Part shown: positions 26,795 to 37,258 of the stretch, in pieces
How positions within the stretch are numbered: the stretch's first letter is position 1
Layout of the letters: each line of letters starts with the position of its first letter
DNA from: Roseinatronobacter sp. S2
GTDB taxonomy: Bacteria; Pseudomonadota; Alphaproteobacteria; Rhodobacterales; Rhodobacteraceae
NCBI RefSeq assembly: GCF_029581395.1
Contig: NZ_CP121117.1
Span: 1 to 64,000 of the forward strand
Reading direction: 5' to 3'
DNA: 64,000 nucleotides
The notes under the pieces: generated by a model
Database searches by the model: none
What the model saw: the letters and a program-made list of their open reading frames with translations, nothing else
Told to the model about the DNA's origin: nothing
Program-made: the position numbers and the translations under genes

Positions 26795-29163
26795 GTCGCC
26801 CGTCTCCAGAATTCAGGGGTATTGCGGTAATCTGTGCCGACCACGGCCTCGCCGGATTTGAGGCCACCGAGGACGGCGAGATAATCGCCCAGCGGGGCGA
26901 GACCCGCGTCGACGATATGGGCACCCTGATCATCACGGATCAGGCCCAGATGCGAGGCAGGCAGTGCGTTCATCATCACATCGAGCTCTTTGTCGCTGAG
27001 CGCGAGAGGGCCGTAATCGCCGGGCTTGGCGCGGGAATTCGGAAGCAGGATCTGTGTCGGCAGGGCCTGAATGATCGTGCTGCCCACGCGCGACTTGTCG
27101 AGTTGCGAGGCAAACTGCGTCATCATCACGACGACCGTGTTTTGTTTGCGCGCGGTCACCAGCCAGTCTTCGAGCTTGTTTGCGAAATAGCTGTTGTCGA
27201 ACGCCTTCCAGGCCTCATCGATCAGCACGATAGTGGGGCGGCGATCCTCGATCTTGCGCTCGATGCGCCGGAAGATGTAGCTCAGCACTGCCATGCGCGC
27301 GGTCTCGTTCTCCGCGTCCAGAAGTCCCGTGAGATCGAAGCCAACGACATCACCGTCCAATGAGAACGTATCCTCTAGGGTTGTGCCAAAGACCCAGCCA
27401 AAGCGCCCCTGCGGGGTCCATTCCCGCACCCTCTCGGCCAGATCGCCGCCATCATCGACCGAACGGAACTGGCCTGCGAATTCCGTCCAGTTGCGCAACG
27501 ACGGATCGCTGGCCTCGGCATTGCGCCGCACAATGGCCTGCACCGCATGGGTCTGCTGGGGGGTAAGCTGCGCGCCGCGCGATTCCAGCAAGCTGATCAG
27601 TGCATCTGTCAGCCATTCACGCCCTGCGGCATCGGTTTCCACCCAAAGCGGGTTCAGCCCCGTGGCCTCACCTGCCCGGATCGATTGATAACTGCCACCC
27701 ATGGCGCGCAGGCCCATCTCGAGCCCGTAGCGATAGTCAAAGGCGAAGATGCGCGCGTCGGTACGCCGGGCCTGTGCCATCAGAAACGTCGCCAGCACTG
27801 ATTTCCCTGAGCCTGAGCGACCCAGAATGATCGTATGCCCGCTGGTGGGTTCAGAGGCGGGGCTGCCCTTCTCATGAAACGAGAAGCGATAAGCCGAGCG
27901 CTCAGGCGTCGGGAACATCGTGATCGGCGTGTCCCAGGGCGTGCGGTCGCCCGGTTTGCCCAGTGGCGTGCGGTGGAGGGCCGCCATATCGGCGAAATTC
28001 AGATTGGTGATTGTGGCGCGGCGCGCACGGTAGCTGGCATTGCCGGGGCTTTGGGCAAAATAGCTCGCGCGGGCCGAATATGTCTCCATCATCAACTTCA
28101 CACCGACGGAGGCGGCGATATTGCGTATCTCGGCCGCGATACTGTCGAGTTTTTGCTCACTCTCGGCAAATGTCGCGACACTCATATGGTGATCGCCAAA
28201 AATCAGGCGTTCAGAGGCCAGATCATCGGCGGCCTGCACCAGATCGTTTTGCAGTGAGATCGCAGCATCATCGCCTGCGCGCATCATCCGGATCTGGCGC
28301 TTGATGCGGTCGCCCATCACGCTCGAGTTCACCGGCGTGAAACTGTGGGTCACGACCATGTCGATGGGGAGCGCCAGATCATCGAACATGGAGCACCAGG
28401 TCTGGCTGGGGTAGTTCTTGACCGTAAAGATCTGCCCGATGCGGTCCTCGCCCGAGCCCCCAGAGATCAGGAACTTGTCGCCGCGAAACGTGACGCGCCT
28501 GTTGGCGACATCATCGGCGATGGTGGAGGGAAAGCCGCGCGGATAGGTCGGCGCCTCGATCCCGGTATTGAGCGATTCCAGAAACCCCAGCAGCTCGCCC
28601 GAAGACGCGGCCAGAAGCCGCGCTTCCATCTCGGTCAGGCTTTGGGTGAGGAACTCCACCACCTCTTTGAGCCGCGCGATCTGGCGGCGGCTCTGATCGC
28701 TCCCCTGCCCCGCGCGCGCTTTGCGCAAGAGCGGCAGGCGCTCAAGCACTGTGGGGCGCTTGACCACAGTGATGGTCAGGGTGCGGTCGCGCAAGCCAGC
28801 CTCGCGCAGATGCGCTTGCCAGCGCGCGTCCAGCGCCTCGGCAAAACCGCCCGCCTCCATCGGCTTCAGCTCGACTGGCACGTGGGCCGAGACCTTGTGC
28901 ACATAAAAGGAAAACCCCGCTCCGCTTTGCGCGATGACTGCGGCAATGATCGCCCGGGTCTTGTCGAGGCTGACATCTGGCGCGGTGAAGCTGTTGGCCC
29001 CGCTTACCCGGATGCATTGCAAGTATTCGCCACCGCGCGTGAGGATCGTGTGATCATCGACAAGTTTGACGTAAGGCAGATGATGCGCAAGGCGGGCCTC
29101 GTCCCCGGCCCAATCGGGCAGGATTTGCGTGGCGGCCGCGCCTGCACTGAGATCACGGGGCAT
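26791..29163 (-). CDS. virB4: VirB4-type ATPase
   Basis: 790 residues from the ATG at 29163, with GGAG six bases upstream; the open frame extends further but that part is the virB3 gene in another frame. Walker A L-G-R-S-G-S-G-K-S at about 445 and Walker B V-L-I-D-E-A-W-K at about 643. VirB4 is the large ATPase at the inner-membrane face driving pilus assembly and substrate transfer. Overlaps virB3 by 11 bases. Confidence 0.94.
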   Translation of the reverse strand: MPRDLSAGAAATQILPDWAGDEARLAHHLPYVKLVDDHTILTRGGEYLQCIRVSGANSFTAPDVSLDKTRAIIAAVIAQSGAGFSFYVHKVSAHVPVELKPMEAGGFAEALDARWQAHLREAGLRDRTLTITVVKRPTVLERLPLLRKARAGQGSDQSRRQIARLKEVVEFLTQSLTEMEARLLAASSGELLGFLESLNTGIEAPTYPRGFPSTIADDVANRRVTFRGDKFLISGGSGEDRIGQIFTVKNYPSQTWCSMFDDLALPIDMVVTHSFTPVNSSVMGDRIKRQIRMMRAGDDAAISLQNDLVQAADDLASERLIFGDHHMSVATFAESEQKLDSIAAEIRNIAASVGVKLMMETYSARASYFAQSPGNASYRARRATITNLNFADMAALHRTPLGKPGDRTPWDTPITMFPTPERSAYRFSFHEKGSPASEPTSGHTIILGRSGSGKSVLATFLMAQARRTDARIFAFDYRYGLEMGLRAMGGSYQSIRAGEATGLNPLWVETDAAGREWLTDALISLLESRGAQLTPQQTHAVQAIVRRNAEASDPSLRNWTEFAGQFRSVDDGGDLAERVREWTPQGRFGWVFGTTLEDTFSLDGDVVGFDLTGLLDAENETARMAVLSYIFRRIERKIEDRRPTIVLIDEAWKAFDNSYFANKLEDWLVTARKQNTVVVMMTQFASQLDKSRVGSTIIQALPTQILLPNSRAKPGDYGPLALSDKELDVMMNALPASHLGLIRDDQGAHIVDAGLAPLGDYLAVLGGLKSGEAVVGTDYRNTPEFWRRAT

Positions 29164-29434
29164 AGGAATCTCCGTTCCAGATTTTGCGGTTCTTTGTGGG
29201 CCGCGTGTGTTCCGAGACCACGCGAATGACTTCGACAAAGGCCGGGTCCCATTGGGCAGCCAACCAGAGTGCCGGGTAGGCGGCAGCCGCGAAGGCAAAA
29301 GCCCAGAGCGACTGTGACCAGATAAGTGCGAGCACTGACCCAAAAATCCAGGGCACCGCATAGAGGATGGGTAGGCCCAGCATTTGCGGGGGCCGCACGA
29401 GACCCAGAAACAAGGTGGAGCGCTCACACATCAC
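29153..29434 (-). CDS. virB3: VirB3-type inner-membrane protein
   Basis: 93 residues (or 92 from the second ATG). The pattern L-F-L-G-L-V-R-P-P near the start followed by two adjacent hydrophobic helices is that of VirB3. It associates with VirB4. Placed between virB2 and virB4 as in most VirB operons. Confidence 0.88.
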   Translation of the reverse strand: MMCERSTLFLGLVRPPQMLGLPILYAVPWIFGSVLALIWSQSLWAFAFAAAAYPALWLAAQWDPAFVEVIRVVSEHTRPTKNRKIWNGDSYAP

Positions 29435-29443
29435 CCGCGCCCG

Positions 29444-29752
29444 TCATGTTTGCCAGATGGAGCTGACGATGGTGGCGGCACTGGCCACAATGGCAATCGC
29501 AATCACGACAAACATCGCTTGGCGGAAATCGATGATCCCGAAAAACCACGAAAGACCAATACCGACCACCGCCAGCGTGGCAATCGCGATGCCCAGAGGG
29601 CCGGTGATCGTGTCGATGATGCCTTGCAAGAGGCTGGTGACCGGGTTGAGATCGATGGATTGCGCAAGGGCCGGGTTGGCGGCCAGCATCAGGATTGTGA
29701 CGCCCAAGCTTGTGGCAATGGCCCAGTGTCGGCGGGTCAGTCTCTTGGTCAT
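29444..29752 (-). CDS. virB2: VirB2-type major pilin
   Basis: 102 residues: a long signal peptide ending N-P-A-L-A-Q, then two hydrophobic helices separated by a short loop (G-P-L-G-I-A-I ... F-F-G-I-I-D-F-R). This is the standard VirB2/TrbC pilin layout and length. ATGA overlap with virB1 upstream. Confidence 0.9.
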   Translation of the reverse strand: MTKRLTRRHWAIATSLGVTILMLAANPALAQSIDLNPVTSLLQGIIDTITGPLGIAIATLAVVGIGLSWFFGIIDFRQAMFVVIAIAIVASAATIVSSIWQT

Positions 29753-30420
29753 AGTGTCTCTCCTTGGAGGCGGTCAAAAACAGCCATGACCTTGCGGACA
29801 TGACCAATGGTCTCGGGGTAAGGGGGAATGCCGTCATGGCGGATCACCGCGCCGGCGCCGGCATTGTAGGCCGCGAGTGCCAGCTCCGGGCTGCCGAACT
29901 GCGCCAGTCGCATCAGCAGATAGCGCGCAGAGCCGTCGAGGTTCTGGGCGATGTCATGGGGATCGACGCCAAGGCTACGCGCCGTGTCGGGCATCAGCTG
30001 CCCCAGCCCGATCGCGCCTGCATGCGAGAGGGCATTGGGGTTATAGGCGCTCTCGATCTCGATATTGGACTGGAACAGCAGCGCCCATTCGGAGGCACTG
30101 AGGCCACCCGAGCGCAAGGCCTCATGGCCTGCATAGCGTGCGGTGGTCTCGGCAATCAGGGTTAGGATTTCGGGGCGCGCGCGCGGTGCAGCCTGTGCAG
30201 CTGTCCGATCAGAGTGCGACCTCTCGGGCGTGTTCGGCACAAGTGCGGCCTCGCGCAAGGGCGCGATCAGCTCACCGCCTGAATAATGCTTGGCAAAGCT
30301 GCGCGTGGTCTGGGACGGGCCAAAGCTGCCATCGTCTCCAAAGCGCAGGATCAGCCCGTCGCCCGCCAGTGCCGGGGAGGCGAGGGTCAGGGTCAAGATC
30401 GCGGGCAAGACCACAGACAT
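29749..30420 (-). CDS. virB1: VirB1-type lytic transglycosylase
   Basis: 223 residues from the ATG at 30420, giving a normal signal peptide (M-S-V-V-L-P-A-I-L ... A-L-A-G). The SLT domain has I-E-I-E-S-A-Y-N-P, G-A-I-G-L-G-Q-L-M-P and L-A-A-Y-N-A-G-A-G. First gene of the leftward VirB operon; its promoter should lie in 30421-31197. Confidence 0.88.
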   Translation of the reverse strand: MSVVLPAILTLTLASPALAGDGLILRFGDDGSFGPSQTTRSFAKHYSGGELIAPLREAALVPNTPERSHSDRTAAQAAPRARPEILTLIAETTARYAGHEALRSGGLSASEWALLFQSNIEIESAYNPNALSHAGAIGLGQLMPDTARSLGVDPHDIAQNLDGSARYLLMRLAQFGSPELALAAYNAGAGAVIRHDGIPPYPETIGHVRKVMAVFDRLQGETL

Positions 30421-31197
30421 GATCTCTGGCCGGATCACAGTCGGGACCGCTGCCCCGGGACAAGCATTTACGCGCAACAAAATTCACACTCCACAACCTG
30501 CAGTTCGCAGGGGCAAAGCCGCGCGTGATCCTCCGGCGGGTCCAGACCCCAGCGCCGCGATCGGCACAGCCGCACCCGTGCCGCGCAACGGGATTGCGCG
30601 GCCTTGGATCGAGGGGTGTTTCGCGTGCCACGCACCTGAAATCACCCGCCCTCTGGCGACAGATTGTCTGAACAGCCCCTCAAGGATCGCGGGGGCTCAT
30701 GGTTTAAAACAAAACACCCTCAGGTTGAGTCCCTCGAGGTGCAAGTCGGGCAGCATGCAGACAGGCGAAACCCGCGCTGTCACGGCAGCACTGCAGTCTG
30801 ATTATCGATGTATTCTAATACCTTATACCCTCTTTTGCACTTGCAGAAAAATCGCTCCTCCGACATAGGCAGGCGGGCATTCGATGCACGCTATAGTCGA
30901 TGAGGTGATTTCTGCAATCTTCTATTAGTTGTGTTGGCGCGCTGTTTAGACACCCAGTTCTTGAGGGGCAACCCAGAAAATACAACCATGAGACGATTTG
31001 TGTTTACCTTGTATTCTGGCCTGTTTCGCAGGGCTTCCGCACCAATGCAGCTGCAGCATTTCGCAGGCTTTGTGGGCCCGCGGGACGCGGCTGTGATGGC
31101 GCTTCGCAGGCGCTCTCCGCGCCGGTTTTGCGCCCGCGACTCACCCCCGAATCAGGTCGTCCGCGATGGTTTCGGGCGCGGGCGATTCGCGCCTCGC
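30421..31197. other. Divergent control region upstream of virB1
   Basis: About 780 bases between the leftward VirB operon and the rightward secreted-protein genes. The central part (about 30790-30960) is distinctly AT-rich, with TATA-like runs on both strands, and is the likely site of both promoters. A CTCAGGTTGAG-type sequence at about 30720 recurs in similar form at about 32418 (CTGAGGTTGAG). No gene is convincing, although the open frame of the next gene extends back to 30931. Confidence 0.45.
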
Positions 31198-31515
31198 GTG
31201 TGGAGCTGGCCGAGGCGGTCGGTCATCCGGGCGGGTTTTGGACTGGTGATGCTGTGCGCGACCGCCTCCCCGCCCCAGGCTCAGAGCGATGCGGGGTTCT
31301 GCCTCCCGCTCTCGCCGCCGCTCTTGCCGAGCGACGCCCGGCTGATGCGGGAATTTGCCGATCTCCTGCGCGACGAGTTCGAACACTACCTCTCGGAAGT
31401 CACCCTGTATTTCCGCTGCCTTGATGACGAACGCGACCGTGCCTGGCGCGAGGCCTCCGAGGTCACAGCGCAATATGAAGCGTTTCTCGAGGCGCTGCGC
31501 GCCGCACCGCCATGA
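31198..31515 (+). CDS. Small secreted protein, start uncertain
   Basis: 105 residues if started at the GTG at 31198, which gives a compact signal peptide (two arginines, hydrophobic core, P-Q-A-Q cleavage). The same frame is open from 30931, with ATGs at 30988 and 31096, none with a good ribosome site. The mature part is helical and acidic (E-F-A-D-L-L-R-D-E-F-E-H-Y) with two cysteines. Unknown family. Followed 79 bases later by another secreted-protein gene; both probably serve the conjugation machinery. Confidence 0.5.
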   Translation: MWSWPRRSVIRAGFGLVMLCATASPPQAQSDAGFCLPLSPPLLPSDARLMREFADLLRDEFEHYLSEVTLYFRCLDDERDRAWREASEVTAQYEAFLEALRAAPP

Positions 31516-31594
31516 GGACAGCCCGCACATTCGGCATGGCCACATGCGCCCGGCACTTTCGTCACATTCCCACTCAAGAACAGGAAGACTGATC

Positions 31595-32254
31595 ATGTTC
31601 ACATCTCGCGCGGCGGCCTTGTTGCTTGCACTCACGGCCACCGCACTCCCTGCATCCAAGGCGCAGGCCTATCCGATCGATTGTGCGATCCTTCTCTGCC
31701 TTGCGGGCGGGTTTCCTGCGAGCGCGGAATGCATGGCCGCCAAGGCCACGATGATCCGGCGCATCACACCCTGGCCGGTCACGCCGCCGCTGCAGCTATG
31801 GAATTGTCCACTGGGCTTGCCCGCTGGCTTTGTACCTGCCCGGGGCAGTCCGGAAATCCGCCTTGGCCCGGACGGGCTGACCGATGAGGTGCGCGGCTAC
31901 CGCGATGCGATCGAGATCTATCATATCCGCACATCACCGCCGATGAGCAGTGACGATCCGCCGAACTCATGGCGCGATCACACGCAACGCGGCGTTTATC
32001 TGGAAGATGGCAGCCACCGCTGGGTCAGCGCCAGCTTGCGTCATGGGCCCGAATGGCTGGCGGAGTCTGATCGCATCCGGCGCGTGCCGATCCAGGTCTG
32101 CGCACGCGAGACCGATAATGGCTGCTGGGAATGGCGCGTCTCCCATTACGAGAACTGGCCCGGTGGCGGCTTCTTGGGCGGGCACGGACCCGTGGTCGCG
32201 ATCCGTTATGAGGACCACGAAGGCCGCAAGCATACCGAATTCGTGAATTACTGA
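31595..32254 (+). CDS. Cysteine-rich secreted protein of the conjugative region
   Basis: 220 residues from the ATG at 31595 (AGGA upstream). Signal peptide ending K-A-Q-A-Y-P-I-D-C. The mature start has a cysteine cluster (D-C-A-I-L-L-C, A-E-C-M, N-C-P) and two more cysteines late (Q-V-C-A, G-C-W). Sequences of this style occur next to T4SS genes in rhodobacteral plasmids as far as I recall, but I know no assigned function. Probably periplasmic and disulfide-bonded. Confidence 0.7.
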   Translation: MFTSRAAALLLALTATALPASKAQAYPIDCAILLCLAGGFPASAECMAAKATMIRRITPWPVTPPLQLWNCPLGLPAGFVPARGSPEIRLGPDGLTDEVRGYRDAIEIYHIRTSPPMSSDDPPNSWRDHTQRGVYLEDGSHRWVSASLRHGPEWLAESDRIRRVPIQVCARETDNGCWEWRVSHYENWPGGGFLGGHGPVVAIRYEDHEGRKHTEFVNY

Positions 32255-32330
32255 TGCGCCTAGCACGCCAGAGCGTCCCTTCCACGCGCGTCCTATACCT
32301 CAACCAGAAAAGGCAACTCAGCATCTAAAA

Positions 32331-32361
32331 AGTAAAAACCCCCGCAGGAAACCTACGGGGG
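32331..32361 (-). terminator. Rho-independent terminator for a leftward transcript
   Basis: A 10-bp stem with an AAA loop (32339-32348 with 32352-32361) has one C-A mismatch on the plus strand, which becomes a G-U pair in minus-strand RNA. It is followed in the leftward direction by a run of T with one A and one C. No protein gene on the minus strand reads into it, so it points to a short antisense RNA made from within the leader of the next gene. Confidence 0.6.
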
Positions 32362-32520
32362 GAGATACCTGACTTACAACACCAAGATGCCACCCTTGGT
32401 AACTTCCATTAAAACCTGAGGTTGAGTAGGCCGATATCCCCCCAGCTGCAAGACCAAAACGCATTTCGTGCGAATGATGGCACATTGCCGGTTTCCTGCT
32501 TCTCAAAAGAAGCAAGACCT
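32339..32520 (+). promoter_or_regulatory. Structured mRNA leader with potential pseudoknot
   Basis: Three elements are visible. First, the hairpin at 32339-32361. Second, a 10-base perfect complement of its apex: GCAGGAAACC at 32344-32353 against GGTTTCCTGC at 32490-32499. Third, a GCTTCT-CAAA-AGAAGC hairpin at 32498-32513 covering the only purine-rich ribosome site before the ATG at 32521. A further ACCAAG/CTTGGT hairpin lies at 32381-32400. Long-range pairing of the first two would abut or open the third. This resembles IncI/ColIb repZ leader control, by analogy only. Confidence 0.5.
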
Positions 32521-32524
32521 ATGA
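32474..32524 (+). CDS. Possible 16-codon leader peptide
   Basis: An ATG-ATG start at 32474 runs 16 codons to a TGA at 32522-32524 that overlaps the ATG of the downstream gene (ATGA at 32521-32524). It crosses both the pseudoknot partner and the start-site hairpin, so ribosomes translating it would unfold them. No strong ribosome site precedes it. Leader-peptide coupling of this kind is known for plasmid rep genes. Confidence 0.3.
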   Translation: MMAHCRFPASQKKQDL

Positions 32525-33201
32525 CCACGACCCCCAAGCCGCTCAAACCTTCATCTGCAAGTTTCCGCAGCTATCTCGAGGAGGTTGTGCGCCCACTGCT
32601 CACCTCCCATGTCAGCCGGGCGCAAGTCTCGGTCCTGATCGACCTTCTGGGGTTTCTCGAGCAGCAGCGCTATGATTTCTCGGCCGGGCGCGCGTTTCAG
32701 ACGCGGCCCTTGTCGAACGCCGCATTGGCGGAGAGGTTCAGCGTCACCGTGCGCTCGATCCGGCGCTGGTTGGCCGATCTCGAAGCCCTCGGCCTCATCG
32801 CCCGCGAATACCGCAAAAATCCGCATCATCGTTACAAGAACCTGCTGAACCGTGTGCGGCTCAAAGGCTTCTGCAACTGGTTCAAGCGCAAGCTGCAAGC
32901 CACCCCGGACAGCCCCTGTCCGCCCAAGAAGAAAGATTTCCAAGATAAATCAATTACCCCTGAAAATATTCAAGATCAGAAGAGCGCCCCGCCATTTCCG
33001 GCCTCTGGCACCATCACCTATGACACCTTCTGGGCCGATCTGGCCCGCAACCACCTCCCCAGCGGGAGATCGCGGCCCTGCATGAACCGCATTGCCGAGA
33101 AATTCCGCAGCAATCTCGCCCGCTATGCAGTCAGTTTTGATCATCCATCCGTCAAAAGCCGATGGGTGAATTTCTGCAAGGCCGCGCGGCCGGTAGCGTG
33201 A
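32521..33201 (+). CDS. Winged-helix DNA-binding protein, possible replication initiator
   Basis: 226 residues. Residues about 25-110 form a helical plus winged-helix region (L-A-E-R-F-S-V-T-V-R-S-I-R-R-W-L, then G-L-I-A-R-E-Y). A basic linker follows (K-R-K-L, P-P-K-K-K) and a second helical domain lies near the C-terminus (R-I-A-E-K-F-R-S-N-L-A-R). I do not recognise a named Rep family; a regulator of transfer is the alternative. The leader with antisense terminator, pseudoknot arms and overlapping leader peptide argues for a copy-controlled replication protein. The frame is open upstream from a TTG at 32422 but the ATG is preferred. Confidence 0.65.
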   Translation: MTTTPKPLKPSSASFRSYLEEVVRPLLTSHVSRAQVSVLIDLLGFLEQQRYDFSAGRAFQTRPLSNAALAERFSVTVRSIRRWLADLEALGLIAREYRKNPHHRYKNLLNRVRLKGFCNWFKRKLQATPDSPCPPKKKDFQDKSITPENIQDQKSAPPFPASGTITYDTFWADLARNHLPSGRSRPCMNRIAEKFRSNLARYAVSFDHPSVKSRWVNFCKAARPVA

Positions 33202-33257
33202 GAGGTATGGGCAGGTAACGCGGGGCGCCTCAGTTCGCGGTCGTGAATAGCGCGCGC

Positions 33258-33605
33258 TTACGCAAGCTGGCCAGGGGCCGCATGGCGCTCGCATCCGCCT
33301 TCCTCAAGCGGAATGCTGGCTGTCGTGCAGCCCATTTCAGCCAGGAAACTCACAAGACCGACAATCGTCTTGAACTCGCGGGTCTTGAGAATGCTGCGAC
33401 TGGTCACGAGCCGCATGGAATGGCGACCGTCCTCCGTCACAGCGCGCGCCATCCAGACGCCGTACCATGTGTTGTGTCGCTTCTCGGCGGTTTGGGTGCA
33501 GACCACCTCCAGTAAATATCCATTCGCCAGAAAACCACGCAGCAGTTCCTCGGTTACCACATTGGGCTGGTCATCGCACGCCTCTATCATCTCGGACCCT
33601 TTCAT
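33258..33605 (-). CDS. Hypothetical protein, about 110-115 residues
   Basis: 115 residues from 33605 or 110 from the ATG at 33590 (AAAGGG upstream). Mixed alpha/beta, no recognised domain. The coherent amino-acid composition and ribosome site support a real gene. It lies between the winged-helix gene and an IS5 copy. Confidence 0.5.
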   Translation of the reverse strand: MKGSEMIEACDDQPNVVTEELLRGFLANGYLLEVVCTQTAEKRHNTWYGVWMARAVTEDGRHSMRLVTSRSILKTREFKTIVGLVSFLAEMGCTTASIPLEEGGCERHAAPGQLA

Positions 33606-33638
33606 GCTCCGTACACAACGTTTCTGCGACGGGCCTTA

Positions 33639-34572
33639 GAGTCCGATTCAAAATGGATTGAACGATTTCAGCCTCTTGCAAGTAGGCGCGCCATGCGCCG
33701 GATATGGGCGATGAGCAACCACGCCTCTGCGCTCTCGATGGATTTCTCCCAATCATGTGCTAGGCGACGGCAACGACCGAGCCAGGCGAAGGTGCGCTCG
33801 ACCACCCATCTGCGTGGCGGCACCTCGAAGCCCTTGGCGGTGTCGGAGCGCTTGACGATCTGCAGTGTCCAGCGCCCGAGATCGACAAGGACGCCGCGCA
33901 GTTTTGGTCCGGCACAACCGCCATCCGCGAACATATGGCGCAGTTTCGGGGCCTCGCGGCGAAGCTTGGCGAAGACCCCGGGCGCACCTTCACGATCCTG
34001 AATGTTGGCCGTGTGGACTTTGCACGCGATCAGGTTTCCGCAGGTATCGGTGATGATGTGACGCTTTCGACCCTTGATCCGCTTGCCCGCGTCATAGGCT
34101 GCCGGAAAATGAAGTATTTTCAGAGGTTTTAACACTCTGACTGTCGATCACACCCGCTGTTGGCTGCACGTCCCGTCCTGCCACCAGGCGCGCCGCCAAA
34201 ACCAGGTGGCGGTTGATCTCGGCAAGCAAGCCATCGTCGCGCCAGCGGTAGAAATAGTAGCGCACAGTTGAGACTGGCGGAAAATCCTTCGGCAGGAGTG
34301 ACCATGCGCATCCCGAAGCCGGGATATACTGGATCGCGTTCCATACCTGGCGCAACTTCACCTGTCGCGGCCGACCAAGGCGATTGCGGGTGGGCAGCAG
34401 CGGGCGAACCACCAACCATTCTTCTGGCGTCAAATCACTTGGATAGCGCTTCGCCTTGCGCGTATGCTGCGGGCGAGTGAGTTCGGTCTAGGCCATCTTG
34501 ATCTCTGTTCAGCTTTGCAACCGAACAGAATCACAACCTACTGAATTCACTCAACTCATTCCGATCAGCCTC
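33639..34572 (-). mobile_element. IS5-family (IS427-like group) insertion sequence, 934 bp
   Basis: Imperfect terminal inverted repeats (GAGTCCGATTCAAAATGG at 33639; its counterpart GAGGCTGATCGGAATGAG read inward from 34572) are flanked by TTA on both sides (33636-33638 and 34573-34575). The 3-bp TNA duplication is the one expected for this group. The intact duplication means the copy is still where it inserted. Confidence 0.75.
33668..34496 (-). pseudogene. IS5-family transposase in two frames, with an amber at codon 3
   Basis: The ATG at 34496 is followed by GCC and TAG, where relatives typically start M-A-W-T-E-L. Reading continues in frame through T-P-E-E-W-L-V-V-R to 34092, then changes frame to finish at 33668, as in IS427-type elements that use a programmed shift near V-K-T-S-E. 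DDE residues are present: D in V-I-D-S-Q-S-V-K, D in F-A-D-G-G-C, E in V-V-E-R-T-F. A later ATG at 34433 would lose about 20 residues. Probably inactive or weakly active. Confidence 0.75.
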
Positions 34573-34575
34573 TTA

Positions 34576-36407
<1,832 letters not shown>

Positions 36408-36422
36408 GCCGAATCTGACGGA

Positions 36423-37157
36423 TTACTGAAAGACGAGGGCGATCTCTTTCTTACTGAGCAGTTTCCACTGACCGGGGGCAAAGTCGTCGGGCAAACAGAG
36501 ATCGCCCAAACGTTCGCGCTGCAGCTCTTCGACGAAGTTCCCCGCGGCTGCAAACATGCGGCGGACCTGATGGTATCGACCTTCGGTCACTGTAATCAAG
36601 GCGTCTGTTTCCGAGATTTCTTCTAGCACCGCCGGGGCCAGTGGTGTGCCTTCGCCCTTGAGAGTAAGTGTGCCCGATGCGAACAGCGCGATTTCTGTCC
36701 CGCTGAGTGGACGGGCCAGTCTTGCGCGGTAGATTTTTCTGACTTGGCTTCTAGGGCTGCTGATACGGTGCAGCAGGGTACCGTCATCGGTTAGCAGTAA
36801 AAGGCCCGACGTTTGTTTGTCCAAGCGTCCAATGGTTGAAATTGCGGGCGTCCGGCGCCGCCAGCGCGTCGGCAATATGTCATAGATAAGCGCGCCAGCC
36901 TCCTTATGCGAACAGGTCATGCCCACAGGCTTATTCATCATAATGACCATTCCGGAAAGCGGGTCAAGGGGCCTGCCCTCGACCATTAAGCGACGCGGCA
37001 AATCAGCACTGAATGGGATACGCACGGTAGCGTCAAGAACCTCGCCCTGATCAAAGATAATTCTACCAGATCGTGCCAGCTGCACGATCTGCTTGCGTGT
37101 GCCATAGCCCATCGAAGACAGAAGTTTGTCGACACGAATGGTGCACGCGTTGGACAT
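36423..37157 (-). CDS. rsuA: RsuA-type 16S rRNA pseudouridine synthase
   Basis: 244 residues from the ATG at 37157 (AAGGA about nine bases upstream). N-terminal S4 domain (R-V-D-K-L-L-S-S-M-G), then the catalytic G-R-L-D-K-Q-T-S-G-L-L-L-L-T with the active-site Asp, and E-G-R-Y-H-Q-V-R-R-M. RsuA modifies U516 of 16S rRNA. It faces gdhA tail to tail, only 15 bases apart. Confidence 0.88.
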   Translation of the reverse strand: MSNACTIRVDKLLSSMGYGTRKQIVQLARSGRIIFDQGEVLDATVRIPFSADLPRRLMVEGRPLDPLSGMVIMMNKPVGMTCSHKEAGALIYDILPTRWRRRTPAISTIGRLDKQTSGLLLLTDDGTLLHRISSPRSQVRKIYRARLARPLSGTEIALFASGTLTLKGEGTPLAPAVLEEISETDALITVTEGRYHQVRRMFAAAGNFVEELQRERLGDLCLPDDFAPGQWKLLSKKEIALVFQ

Positions 37158-37226
37158 TTTCAATTTTCCTTGTTCATCATAGCCTTCTGCGGAGAGGCCT
37201 GCATCTTCACCGCGGTGAATGGCAGA

Positions 37227-37247
37227 GGGCCGGTCAAAATCCGGCCC
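37227..37247 (-). terminator. GC hairpin downstream of the rnk-like gene
   Basis: GGGCCGG-TCAAAAT-CCGGCCC, a perfect 7-bp stem 11 bases past the stop of the leftward Rnk-like gene and upstream of rsuA. There is no T-run, so it is either a weak terminator or an mRNA-stabilising structure. Confidence 0.4.
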
Positions 37248-37258
37248 ACTCGAAGTTG

